From Xiphophorus maculatus (taxonomy: Eukaryota > Chordata > Actinopteri > Cyprinodontiformes > Poeciliidae), in the NCBI RefSeq assembly GCF_002775205.1, contig NC_036451.1, positions 248,001-312,000 on the forward strand: 64,000 bases of DNA, in the 5' to 3' direction. The position numbers and the translations under genes are program-made. Below the pieces are notes generated by a model. The model saw only the letters and a list, made by a program, of their open reading frames with translations, did no database searches and was not told the DNA's origin. Shown in pieces: positions 33,560 to 47,500 of this stretch (positions are counted from its first letter, which is position 1; every line of letters starts with the position of its first letter).

Positions 33560-35672
33560 CTCTCCGGACCTTTCATAATAGCTCAGTAACTTTAGATTAA
33601 ATGATGAAGAATAATTTAACGTTTAAGAATGTAGATATACAATTCATTTATGTCTTAGCATTTTTGTGAGTGTTTTAATGGCGCAATTTAATTAAATTAC
33701 AGAATGACATTGACTAAATATTATAGTATATATATACTATATATAGTATATTTTTGTAATAGTACAACCTTTGTGTTTCAAACAAACAAAACATTACAAA
33801 TGTTGATTTTTCTCCAAGCTTTTCTTACCCAAACGTAAAGACTGAACCCTATTGTTTAGCCTTGGAATGCTGTTAGAAAGGAGATTTGCTTATAGTTCCC
33901 CCAACAGGGTCACAAACTACTACAACCTGGAACCCCTTGGCTAGGCAAGTTCTCTGTAAAGATCTCTGCCATTCACTGTACCAGAGCAATCAAAAATAAA
34001 TAACTACTTACTTTTACACTTTTTGGGGATGATTATTACAATATGAATATGTAATTTTTGTGTAACACCTGTACACAGTGCAAAATAGCTCATATTTTAT
34101 ATTATCACTACATTTGCATAAAACCTTACAAAAACAAATGAAAAAAACTGAATCTGAAAACATATTTTCATCTCCTACAATTTATATGTTATGCTGTTTT
34201 AAGTCTGGGTCTCTATATATATTTTTGTCATTGGGTCAAAAGTTTTTCTTCTTCACATCAAATAAATTTCATGTAGTAGATATTTATAAGTTGTCTTTTT
34301 TCCAAAAAAACAAACAAACTATGTGATATACATAGTCCAGCTAAATTAATAACTTTATTTAGCTGGATTGAGGGCAAGAATAGATCTTTGTTTGATAGAG
34401 AAGACTGCAGACCCCTGATCTATACCTTCTAATGTTTTGGGGTGAGGAGACGCAACAATCATGCAAAAATTCCCTGAGCCCAGCGACCCTGGTTCATTGC
34501 CAATATTAGGAGACTAATTCACCTAATATACTTGTTTTAGACTGCAGGAAGAAGCCAGAGTACCCAAAGAGAACCCATGTTTTCAATCTCCACCCAGGAA
34601 GACCCCATACCAAAATCTCAGAGCAGCACCCCTTGCTGCAAGGCAACAAAGTAAACAACTGCTGACATCACACAAGCTGCAATCCAATCAACAACCCCAA
34701 CTAGTAACCCAACATGTCCCAATAATCATCAGCAGTTTCATTTAGCAGAAATGCAGCGTTTGAAAAAAAAAAAATACCATGTCAAAATATTAAGTCAGAA
34801 TCAGTTTTTCATCCTGATGTGTTTTATTACCCAGACTGATGTTTCCGACAGTGAGGGAAAGATTCCTGATGTTCAACATCTTTATCCAAAATGAAGATTC
34901 TTACTGGTACCTTCCAGGAAATAAAGCTTTTTCATTTTATATGAAAAAGCAGACATGGGTTCTCTCTGTGTACTCTTGTTATCCTGAGGAAAAGCTCTGC
35001 AGCACAGTGGAGCGTTTAATGAAGCAAAACATTTCCTGCTTTCATTTTAATAATGCCAGTGCACATTTAACCCACCCACTGGTATAAGACCTGAATTAAT
35101 GTCCAGTTCTGAACTGAATTAGTGTCCAGTTCAGGTCTTATACCAGTATGCGTTTGCTTCATTACACGCTCCACACTTCATTTCCCTTAGGGATCAGTAC
35201 AGGATTTTATAAGTTAAATTGAACACAGCAAGGATTTAGTCATTTAATCAGCTCATTAATGTGGAACATTTCATCACTAGGTTTTGACTTTTAAGAATTT
35301 TAGAGATATTAAATAAAATAATAGTGGTATGTAATGTATTTCTCATCATGTAGTATAAAACTGGTTGATGTGATGTCAGAAGCAGGATCTATACACAGCC
35401 ACTACAGTGACTCCTGGAGCTGGAAATGTTGGAATGCTGCCACCAGCATGGCTCAGTACGACTTGCTGCCATGGTAACCTGATGATCAGCAGCATGTCAG
35501 AGAATATCAAACAAATCAGCTTTCCGTATTCCAGATAGATACCACACACTGCCATCTGAATCAGGACACTCGGTGGTAGTTCTGCCAAATATCGCCACAA
35601 CATAAACACACCCAGTTTTATGTTTAACAGTTTTAACTATTTTGTCTAATTTTACATCAGTGAATACAGAAG
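33560..35672. other. ndufa11-mrpl55 intergenic region
   Basis: No exon or clear transposon body is seen. The stretch holds a TA-rich run (33721-33755), A/T-rich unique sequence and a 70-bp hairpin at 35078-35147. The two flanking genes both read to the left, so this must hold the mrpl55 3' end; no AATAAA is obvious close to its stop. Confidence 0.5.
35078..35147. repeat. Perfect 18-bp-arm hairpin, 34-base loop
   Basis: Arms ACTGGTATAAGACCTGAA and TTCAGGTCTTATACCAGT. The loop holds a direct repeat (TTAATGTCCAGTT / TTAGTGTCCAGTT) and a small palindrome CAGTTCTGAACTG. Lies in the ndufa11-mrpl55 gap. Confidence 0.9.
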
Positions 35673-38113
<2,441 letters not shown>

Positions 38114-38237
38114 TACAGACTAGCTGGATGGAAACCCGCTCTTTAACTGCCGATTCCCACCGAGCTGCGAACCTGAGGTCACACAAGGACCAATGCTCTT
38201 TTCTGCTTAATGAGGCAATGTTATACCAGCCAGAGGG

Positions 38238-38260
38238 TTATACCGCCACCTACCTCATAG
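38238..38260 (-). promoter_or_regulatory. mrpl55 promoter motif GTAGGTGGCGGTA
   Basis: On the minus strand GAGGTAGGTGGCGGTATAAC lies about 130-145 bp upstream of the mrpl55 ATG, in the gene's orientation. It shares GTAGGTGGC with the commd2 module and GGCGGTAT with the ctns module. Confidence 0.5.
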
Positions 38261-38726
38261 GAGGGTGTAGGACAAAACGCTAAATCATCGCAATATCAGC
38301 TACTGTTTTATATTTCTGTAACATTATCTGTAGCAATAATTCTTTCCATGTCCCATCTCTTGCACACCTCTCTCACTAAGATCTCATCAGTTTTTAAGTG
38401 TACATTTGAGACAGCACTAAAGAATATTGTCCACATTTTCAATTATATTATAGTGACTTTATACACTGATAAACATGATTTTGTGGTGAAGAAAATGTAA
38501 CATAACTGAATCTGTGAAATCAATGATAAAATTTCAAGTAAGTATCTTTACACATATGAGGTCAAAAATATTTATTTGTTCAAGATACAAGAGATTGTAA
38601 TTTTTTCAGAAAATAAATTGCTTAAGCACAAAGAGCCTATTTTTTTTAAGTTAATCCACACAACAAAATTTTAAAAAAAGTTTTCTTTACTGTGTCTTAT
38701 TCAATAATTCAAAACACCAACCCATA

Positions 38727-38764
38727 AGCCATCAGAATTCTGAATCATCAGAACTCTGATGGCT
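38727..38764. repeat. 17-bp hairpin, one mismatch
   Basis: Arms AGCCATCAGAATTCTGA and TCAGAACTCTGATGGCT with a 4-base loop; a further TCAGCCATCAG follows at 38771. Confidence 0.85.
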
Positions 38765-38921
38765 GGTGATTCAGCCATCAGTGTCATATTTATTAATATT
38801 AAATATGACAATTTAATATTAGAGTCAACATTTTTATATATATACATATATATATTGGCCTTTATCCTCTTCTGTAAAAATTCCTAAAAATCTGTGACAG
38901 AGTTTTTAATTTAAAAGCCAT

Positions 38922-39155
38922 TCAAGAAAGGCAGGAATCAAGATGCTCGTTAATTTTTTTGCTCCTGAATTTTAGCCTGGCAGACAGGACAGCTAACCAT
39001 CATCACTGAAGAGGAGGAAGATGAGGAAGAGGAGAAAAAGGAGGAAGATGAAGAAGAGGAAGAGCTCCCGCTGTGAAGCGATGTTGAGCTGGAGGCAGAC
39101 AGTCTGCGTCTTTCCTGGCTCCCTCGCTGCTGCTCAATGTCTTCTCAAAGAAATC
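38922..39155 (-). pseudogene. UBZ4 zinc-finger relic (SPRTN-like C-terminus)
   Basis: On the minus strand a frame runs EDIEQQRGSQERRRLSAS, a long serine run, then VSCPVCQAKIQE and, after a one-base shift in a run of seven A, KINEHLDSCLS and a stop. CPVCxxxI-x-xxINEHLDxC is the UBZ4 ubiquitin-binding finger of SPRTN/RAD18/SNM1A-type DNA-repair proteins; the arrangement with the finger at the very end and a serine-rich stretch before it best fits SPRTN. The protease domain (HExxH) is not found nearby. Human MRPL55 and SPRTN both lie on 1q42, so this could be the remnant of an ancestral neighbour. A real last exon with a sequencing error in the A-run cannot be excluded. Confidence 0.5.
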
Positions 39156-39160
39156 AAAGA

Positions 39161-39193
39161 TCTTCAAATCACAGACCAGCTGTGATTTGAAGA
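39161..39193. repeat. Perfect 14-bp hairpin
   Basis: Arms TCTTCAAATCACAG and CTGTGATTTGAAGA with a 5-base loop, just at the upstream end of the UBZ4 relic. Confidence 0.9.
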
Positions 39194-39565
39194 ATAGGCG
39201 ATTTTGAACTAGTCATGAAGGTGGCAATTTATTTTCTGTACAGCTAAACAAAATGTATCAAGTTATTTTTGGTTTGCAATACTTTAATCGCACATTACTT
39301 CATTTGTTTTTATATGTCGCAATAATTTAGTTTTTAGGACATAGGTTTATATGTGACATTACGTATTGGCCAGTAAGGTATCCCACAATGCATTGTGTCA
39401 CCACCAGCAGCAGCAACTAATTAAACCACTTTTTTATTTGTCACAAAAATTTGTTTTAAAATGTTTAAGGTGAAATAGTAGACTCCAAAGCTTCACCTAT
39501 GCAGTCAGTTCATCAAGAATGACGTCATTTTCAGAGCAGTAGAGCTCTTATTGCTGGGTTTCAGA

Positions 39566-39573
39566 CACGTGAC
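39566..39573 (+). promoter_or_regulatory. E-box / CLEAR-like CACGTGAC
   Basis: ACACGTGACC about 2 kb upstream of the ctns coding start. CACGTGAC is the core of the TFEB/TFE3 CLEAR element. An isolated 8-mer is weak evidence. Confidence 0.3.
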
Positions 39574-39789
39574 CAGGATGACGCGCGAAATTCAGACGGA
39601 GGGCCGGTGTTATGCCTGTTCCCCTGTGAAAATCTGTTCCGCCTGTGTCAGGAGCGCAGGAAGTCTAATGTCTAGATTGGATTTCTCAAGAAAATTGATT
39701 CAGCTAACACTGAAGTTTCAGCCAGATGTGCGTTATTGAAAGAATTTTGGACACGGTTGAAAATGCAAAGACCCAGTCTTCAGCATTTG

Positions 39790-40060
39790 ACGTTGAGAAA
39801 CTGACTGACAACTCCCTGAAAACGATGATTGTCAGGATGTTCAATGAGACTGTCAGTTCTGAAGACATCTGCATGTAGCTGGGTAGATACTGCACTGTGA
39901 GAGGCCAAGCATTCAGCCTTCCGATGCTGAATGCGGAAGGCATCTGGAACTGCGCTTGGCGGGTCCCCATTAAACATTGGGAGGACCCCCAAGGCTTCCA
40001 GGGCCTGAAGCATCTCCCATCCATGATGGTCCTGGGGGAGAAGAGAGGCTCTCCATAACA
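39790..40060 (+). pseudogene. ZCCHC3/LINE ORF1-like fragment
   Basis: The plus frame over 39905-40038 reads [20 protein letters not shown], then [19 protein letters not shown]. This resembles the domain found before the CCHC knuckles in fish ZCCHC3-like proteins and in the nucleic-acid-binding first ORF of some LINEs. No CCHC knuckle follows, and the frame is broken on the upstream side, so it is a remnant. Source (host gene copy or LINE) is open. Confidence 0.45.
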
Positions 40061-40146
40061 TAGAGGATATTTATACATGAAGAAAAGAATGACTTAATAA
40101 TAGAATTTAATGTATGTGAGTTAATGTTGCTACACACTCATGTACA

Positions 40147-40281
40147 GTAGATGGCGGTATTCACCTTGAAGTGGTTTGCGATCCGCCATAATAGAAAAGA
40201 AGAAGAAGAAAAAGAGCAGTCAGCTGACGCATCAGTAAGTTGCTTGCCAACCGCCATAAAAAAGAGCAGTCAGCTGATGTG
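40147..40281 (+). promoter_or_regulatory. Probable ctns promoter module
   Basis: CAGTAGATGGCGGTATTCAC begins a block that runs through GCGATCCGCCATAATAG to AAGAAGAAGAAG and matches the commd2 module at 21573-21640. ATGGCGG cores face each other at 40151-40158 and 40179-40186 (as CCGCCAT), a YY1-like inverted pair; a third CCGCCAT is at 40250-40256. The end of the block is tandemly duplicated (AAAGAGCAGTCAGCTGA twice, 40213 and 40261). Two possible donors (GGAG|GTAACA at 40285 and CAAG|GTAAAG at 40302) could end a non-coding first exon of ctns. Confidence 0.4.
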
Positions 40282-40802
40282 GAGGTAACAGATAAGACAA
40301 GGTAAAGCTGCTGCTTTCCTCCTCTCTAATCTTATTCTGTCTTTGTTTTGAACAGCTCTGTCCTGTTTGTTCTCTCAGTTTAGATCCTTTTACAGATAGA
40401 AACAGTCTGAAAACTAAGCTGACAATCATATGAGCTGATGGTTGTTCTTAGCTTTCGCAGGGATTAATGAATCATGCTTTAAACTGCTCTGATAACCGAA
40501 AAACACAAGCGGAAGACTTGAAGCGAAACTGATGAACTTCCTCTTTATGGAGAGAATGTTTTGTTGCTACAACGCAGCGAAGATCGCCTGCTGGACGTTT
40601 GAGGAAAGAACCCAGTAGATCTTTACATCGTCATGGCTGCTTCCGCAAGTGGACTGTTGGATATTTAAATTACCCATTAATTATGCCTCCACATATAAGA
40701 ACCGTTTTTGCAGTTATACAAAAATCATTGATTTATTATAATTGTACTGTACCAGCAAACATTATCTCAATTAAATTCTATGAAACACGTTGCGGGGTCA
40801 GA

Positions 40803-40810
40803 TCACGTGA
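40803..40810 (+). promoter_or_regulatory. Palindromic E-box TCACGTGA (CLEAR-like)
   Basis: GATCACGTGATC lies about 790 bp upstream of the ctns start codon, in what may be its first intron. TFEB-type CLEAR sites (GTCACGTGAC) drive many lysosomal genes, ctns among the known class. The match is 8 of 10 around the E-box. Confidence 0.35.
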
Positions 40811-41599
40811 TCCAGTCAGATTACCACTTAATAACAATTGGATTATTATTATTTATTTTTTTTTACTTAAAACGTACTTGTGAAATCCAACTCATATTAA
40901 AAATGTGTCAATATAAAGAAACCGACCTATTACAGACAATGTGGACTATGCAGTAGATCTGACTGACTAAGCCAGTGGTGCCCAAAGTTGGTCCTCCACA
41001 TTTGATCATGTCCAAACTTGATGTCAGTGTCAGTCAGACGTGATCAGAAGCAGCATAGTCCTGATTCCCAATGATTCCCTCAGCTGTATTGTGTTTGTTC
41101 ACTAAATCCCCCTAAAATCAGTGAGGGAAACAATGAGGAAACATCCGTGTGGGTCTAACATGGAGCAAGTTGAAGGTTTAGATGAAGCTGACTCAGAAAA
41201 CGTCTGAGCACATATCAGATTCTGCAGTCATTTCCCAGAGTGCCTTGCTCTCAGAGTATGTGACAGTAACAGGACGGGTATCTGTGAATCTGTTTCTTTC
41301 AGTCAAAAAGTTGATGGTTCAGTTGCTGCGTCCTCCGCTGCCACTCATCAATGGCAGTATCCTATGGTCAGTGTAGTGGTGTATAAATGTGTGTGTGGCT
41401 GTTGTGCAGAAGCCCGATAAACAATTAGTTCATTCCCCATTCTTCAGACATTTCTCCACTAGAGATAAGTAGTTCCACTTTGTGTATATCTCACCTAAAA
41501 AGCCTTTGAAGTCCTTTCTTTCTCCACCATGTTTGCCTCCAGTCTCTGCTAACATGCTCTGTTTGCTGTAAGTTTCAGGTTGCTGTCTCCGTGGCAGCA

Positions 41600-44500
41600 A
41601 TGGCCGTTCTACATCTGGTGAAGAAGTGGTTACTTGTTGAGTTGCTGATCAACATCTCTGGTGAGTCTTAGCTGCTTTTTGTGTCTGCCATCACCTTGGT
41701 GGTGATGCTTAGATGTCTGAAACTGAGAGCACACTATGACATCATCTGTCATTTTTGACCAAATATTCACCAGAAAAAAATTTGGCCTTTAACCAGCAGC
41801 TTGAAGTCATTCAGTAAGACAGGCTCACTGACTTTGACCAACAAAATGAAATCCATTTGATTGTTTAATTTTTTTTTGTTGCTTTTCTTGTATATAAATT
41901 CTTTTTCTTTAAAGTAGAAACAGAAGAAACACAATTAGGCAGGAAAAACTGCATCTCAATAGAAATAGAAAGATTGAGGAGTGTCTCATATTGCTTTAGG
42001 ATAACTTTGGGCTGTTTTCCTGCCAGACCCAGCCAAAGCTCTATTTTTCCCTGGTTACCACCAATAACAGATGGAGAGAGTCTGGTGCAAGAGGCAGAAT
42101 ATACTACCACCAATTAGAAATCTTATGGTTTTTCTTTTCTGTTTTTTACACAATTTTTCTCAAATATCAACAACCTGAAGAATAAAACTTTTGCATCCTC
42201 TTTGATGCAAAAGTTTTATGGTTTTAGAAATATTTAATAAAAATTATAAGTTCAAATTTTTTTAAAATGTAAGGTGAGCTTTTCCATCTCTGAAGGAGTT
42301 TTATTTAGATGGACTGGGGATAAAATGGCTCTTCTGGTTGTTAAGGTCTGAAGAAAGTCACAGGTTTTGCAGCTTTCAGTCCTCGTGGACAAACATGTAG
42401 CGACAGTAGGCAGTCACTTACATTGGGTTGATGACGACAGCAATCCCTCATACTGAGCATGCATGCAGTGACAGCAGAGAGGAAACTCCCCTTTAACAGA
42501 AAGAAACCTCCAGCAGAACCAGAACATGGCTGAGTGTGAACAGCCGTCTTCCACGACTGACTGGAGCTTTGAGAAGACAGAGGAGAGACACAAACAAACA
42601 GAAGAACTGATCAAGTTGTAGTATGTTAGAGAAAAGTAAAAAGTTAACGGCAGTGGTGTCTCCTTTAGTTTTCATGTCTAGATGAAACATGTCCTCCCAG
42701 ATGAAATCTGTATTCATGGCACTGTGAAGCAGAAATCATGCTTGGACACAAGAATTTAGAACAGACCTTCATAAGCTTGGGACTATTCTGAAGTTTGGAG
42801 GACATTATGTCTGTGAAATGAAGTAACAAAGATGAAGTAACATTTATAAAATATCTCATGATAAAAACATGTAACATTTTTCTCAATGAAGAAATCCATC
42901 CATGTCTTCAGTTGTGACATTGATGTGCCTTGGCAAAGAGACAGAGTTACTACAGTTTGAGTTGATGTGGAACAGCAATGAAAACAATGAAAGATCATTT
43001 TCTATTGGCAGGCTGTTGAATCAATTCAAACATGTTTGCAGCCATTTCCTCACTGCCACTGCAGACTGGAAATTTTCCCAAATGTACCAGGAGAGATTTT
43101 TGATTTCCTGCTAGTTAAATTAACATGTGCCATTGATTCCTTGCTGACATTGTCAACCTGGTAAGAATTTAGAACATAACAGAAAATTCTCCAGATTGTG
43201 GGGAACATGTTCTGTGTTTCATCTGTTGTTCCTGGACATTTTTCTCCTCTAGAGTCCGCTGTGTGTCTGAACGCACCAGATGCTGTTATAATTGAGCGAA
43301 GCTCTTCAGCTGTTGTCACCATTTCTTCCAGGTAATCACAGACACACTGAGGTGAACAAAGCACTGATTCAACAGCACCTGTCTGAAGATCATAGCTGTG
43401 TGATGATTTAATTCATTAAAGAGAAAAAGCTTTCAGAGCCCATGGGACCAGCCTCTAATCGACTGTTCATGTTTCTCTGGAGACGGTTGTTGAGACAAAA
43501 GATTGTACAGAACTTTTGTTTGTATAGTTACTTCTTCCCGCTGGGAACAAAGTAATTGTCCTTCCCCTTGATAAGTCATGAATGAACTTTTAGAAAGATG
43601 AGTTCAGTTTTACGAGCCTGATTATTACCTGATCTGTAGATGTAGTAAATCATTTCAGTAAAACCTTTGGCTACTGACAGATTTATAAAAGAAAACAACG
43701 CAACACATAATCTAAAGGGCAACAGAGAGTCTGGGAAGGCTCTCTACTGCCTTCCGCAGCGAGGCCGCTGATCCACGATTTTACTAGGAGAGAAAGATCT
43801 AGAATGTATTGATGGTGGAGAAACAACTTGCCGTCCCACGAAAACAGCTTGTCCGCCATCATCGGTGGCCATGCTAACTAGCCTTAGCATTCATGGCTGA
43901 CTCTGTTGCGGTAAACCAGCTGTAAAGTAGGGTGACCAGACGTCCTCTTTTTCCCGGACATGTCCTACTTTTCAGACCTAAAAAGATGTCCGGGGGGAAT
44001 TTAAAAATCGTCCGGGATTTTGGTCAACTGCCTCAAAAGACATTATATAGCTTACAGTGCATTGTGATTACATTGCCACTCCGTTCCACTACTCCATTCC
44101 AGGTTTCTTTGTATGGCAAATTAGTCACGCCCTTCTCCCCAAATCCAATCACGTTGCATTGTGTGTGCGAGTGTGTGTGGGAAAAGTAAAGATAGCTGAG
44201 TTGACTTGTACACCGGCCGCTAGACTAGTTAAACCTTAAGGCGATAGCACATGTGTGTCCGCCGATTCTACGGCAAAAATGCCTAAACGAAAGTGTACGT
44301 TTACGGAGGAATTAAAGAAAAGATTCCCGTGCTTTCGTCAAGGTCGTGATCCCTATGAGGCGGAGTGTTTGACGTGTAAGGCAGGCACTTATGTGTCTGT
44401 GGCAAATAAAGGTGCCAACGACCTGCAAGTGCACGTGAATTCAGCAAAGCACGCGAAAGCAGCCAGGGGCGAAAGCTCTTCGGCTAAAGTCACAGATTTC

Positions 44501-47500
44501 TTGTGACATTTCCGAAATGTCCTGTTTTTTAAAATTACCTTCATTGGACCATTACATTTACAGGCACTAGGGCACTGCGCACGGCACTGCGTGTCACGTA
44601 ATCCCTGAGCCGCGTCAGTGCGGGCAGCCATGTTCTTAATCAGAAGCTAGATAGGGTGGCTGTCAGTACGCCAACAACATGCCAAAGCGCAAATGTATGG
44701 AGTTTCCCCGCTTTTAGAGCCCCCCACCCACACCCCCCCGCTCCAAGGTGTTCTGGTCCCCCCATGGTGTTCTGCTTCCCCGCCACCCTCCCCCCGAACC
44801 CCCCGAACCCCCCGCTGCAGGTTGTCCTGGTTGTCCCAAAGTAAAATATGGTCGCCCTAGTAAAGTAGCACAGGGAAAAAAGGAGGGTGTGAGCAGCGCT
44901 AAGGCCCTCCTCCTGCCTCTGATTGGTTGTTTCTGACGCAGCGGTGTTTCTGTTCAGATGATAGCAGGTCCACAGAGGAAGGCAGGCAGAGAAGCTTGTT
45001 TTCTTTCTCAGATGATCGGTCATATATTATACAGTACTGTCATGACATGGTGACTGTTTTAACAAATATGTAAGAAACATTTTTAAATACAAGTTACCAT
45101 AAATAATGCAGCTTTAAATGGAACAAAAAGGCAAAACCAGCATTAATCTGGGGAGGGGGCACATACATTTTCACTTCTCTGCATTTCTGCATCATATAAC
45201 TGAAAGCGTGACTGTTTAATTCATGTTGTATATTTCCTCAGTTCTGCTGTCAATCAGTCTACAGTGATTCACCTGAATGTAACCTTCAGCTCCCAGGAGA
45301 ACTACTCATTAATAATCACTCTGCCTGACCAGGTGACATTCAAAAGCAAACATGATACAAGGTTATGTTGAATGGAACTAATCAGGAGTTTAGAGGAAAA
45401 ACTGCATCCATGTGATATTCCTAAGTTCAGCTGGAGGTTTTCTTATTTTGATTTAAACTGTGAACTTTAAGATCAACAAACAAAAAGAAAGATGACATTG
45501 ACTTGTTTTGTGAATGCTAATTTCAAGGATTTTCTTCATAAAGATTAAGTTATGTTGGCTTGCTAGTTTATTAGAAAATTCTTCAAAAACAGAGTCTTTC
45601 CATTTATTTATTTACTACAAATCCTGTCTATGTCTGTCTGTCTGACAGCAGGCTGAATATGAAGTTTGGAGCTTTTTGTCCAACAATTCTCATTATTTCT
45701 CATATTCATTCAGGTGTTGCTTCCAGAGAAAGCTACCTCAGCCAATTTCACTGTGATAGCACATGATGTTGGTCAGGTGACTGCACACCTGTTCAGCAAC
45801 AACACACACCTGGACAGGTGGGTACAGAACCAACATGCTGCAATGTTTAGGAGATGATGACCTTGACCCTGACCCTGCTCAGTAATGACTCCTCCTCGCC
45901 TTGCTTCGTATCACACAGTGACGTTCTAATCCTAAACCCCACGCTGAATTGAAAGAATGTGGGTTAAGTTTACTATCTGGGTTTGACCACTTTAGGGAAG
46001 TGTCTGAGTGTGTGTTAGTGGGTTAGGGTTAGGGTTCAAATGGAGTGTTGAAGGGAGGATGTTTGTTTTTAACCTTGTATTTTCTAATACACTGAATGTT
46101 TCTGTGAACAGAAGTTCCTCGTCGAGCTCACCACTTATTTGCTCTGAGGAGGATGTCAGCTAGCTAGACCTGCAGAGACTCAGACATTACAGACTGATCA
46201 TTTAGTTTCCATTTGATAAGTAATTATATGCTGTTTTATCTAATGTGGTATTTTCCGACTACCATCTATTCCCTTTCATTATGATTGCATTAAAAAGAAT
46301 AAAGCAGGGTGTTGTTTTGGACTGTAATCTGTCTTTGTTTCCTTCTGTCCAGTTTGTCGTCCAGGATCCGTTTCATAGTGATCCACAGCAGTGTGCTGTC
46401 AGTGGTGGCTCAGGTGATTGGATGGATTTACTTTGTGACTTGGTCAGTGTCTTTCTATCCACAAGCCTGGGAAAACTGGAGGAGAAAAAGGTAGTTCTTG
46501 TGTCTTGTGCCTTGTTCAGCTTTGGGTGGTTTCCTCCTTTGTATTACTTTAAAAGTCCATGTTTTAAACGTTTCTATTGTTTGGACAGGGTTTGTTATCC
46601 TATGAGATTATTATTATAGCTATTATTTCTACAGTAGCATTATTAGTATTGATATTTTATGTGAAAACACTGTTAGGTCATGAGTTCTTTTTATCTCAAC
46701 CCAACAATTATATGTTATATGTTAGTAATGTGACTCCCATGATGCAGCACCCAACCTTTTGCTGACCACAGCTTATAAATTCCTTCAGAACAATGGACTG
46801 TTTTGAACAATGCCAAATTAAAAAGATGTTATTTAAATCAGTTGCTCTGAACATTGTACAGGCTTTATCCTGACAGCCAAATGAAACCAATCATCTAATA
46901 CAAAAGATTAGAGGATTTGAAAAAGGGTTAATGTCTCTGATTCATCATCACAAGTATTTCCCTTTATGTGAAAGAAATCTACAGAATATATGGGTTGCCT
47001 TTTCTGAGATCTTTATCATAATATTCTCATTTTAGAGCTGAAATTTGTTCAAGAGCAGGTAAGATTACAAAGCTGCTGTCAAGCAGATCTGAGTTCAGTC
47101 TAGAATGAAAAGGTTTCTGAGGCTGCAGCTGGAATATTTCTGTTGTAAATCATAACAAAACTGTCCTGGAAAAAGAGGTCAAATAATTTTCTAATACTCA
47201 CAATAAGGTCATAAGGTCGAGATGCATTTTTTACATGGTCCAATCAGGTCTCATTTCTGAAGTCATCTTGTGACGTCTCCAAAGGGAAATGGATTCAGTT
47301 GCTTTCTGTTTCTCTTCAGTGTTGTAGGTCTCAACTTCGACTTCCTGGCTCTCAATCTAACGGGCTTCATTGCTTACAGTGTCTTCAACATCGGCCTCTT
47401 CTGGGTACCCTACATAAAGGTAACTTTATTTCCAAGATAGCTTCATTGTTCATGTGATTCTGACTAGAACGGCTGGTGCAGGAGGGAGAGGTGGAAATAA

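Noticed and set aside
44656-44936. Proline-rich plus-strand frames
   Set aside because: They come from a C-rich low-complexity run at the right side of a hAT element, not a gene.
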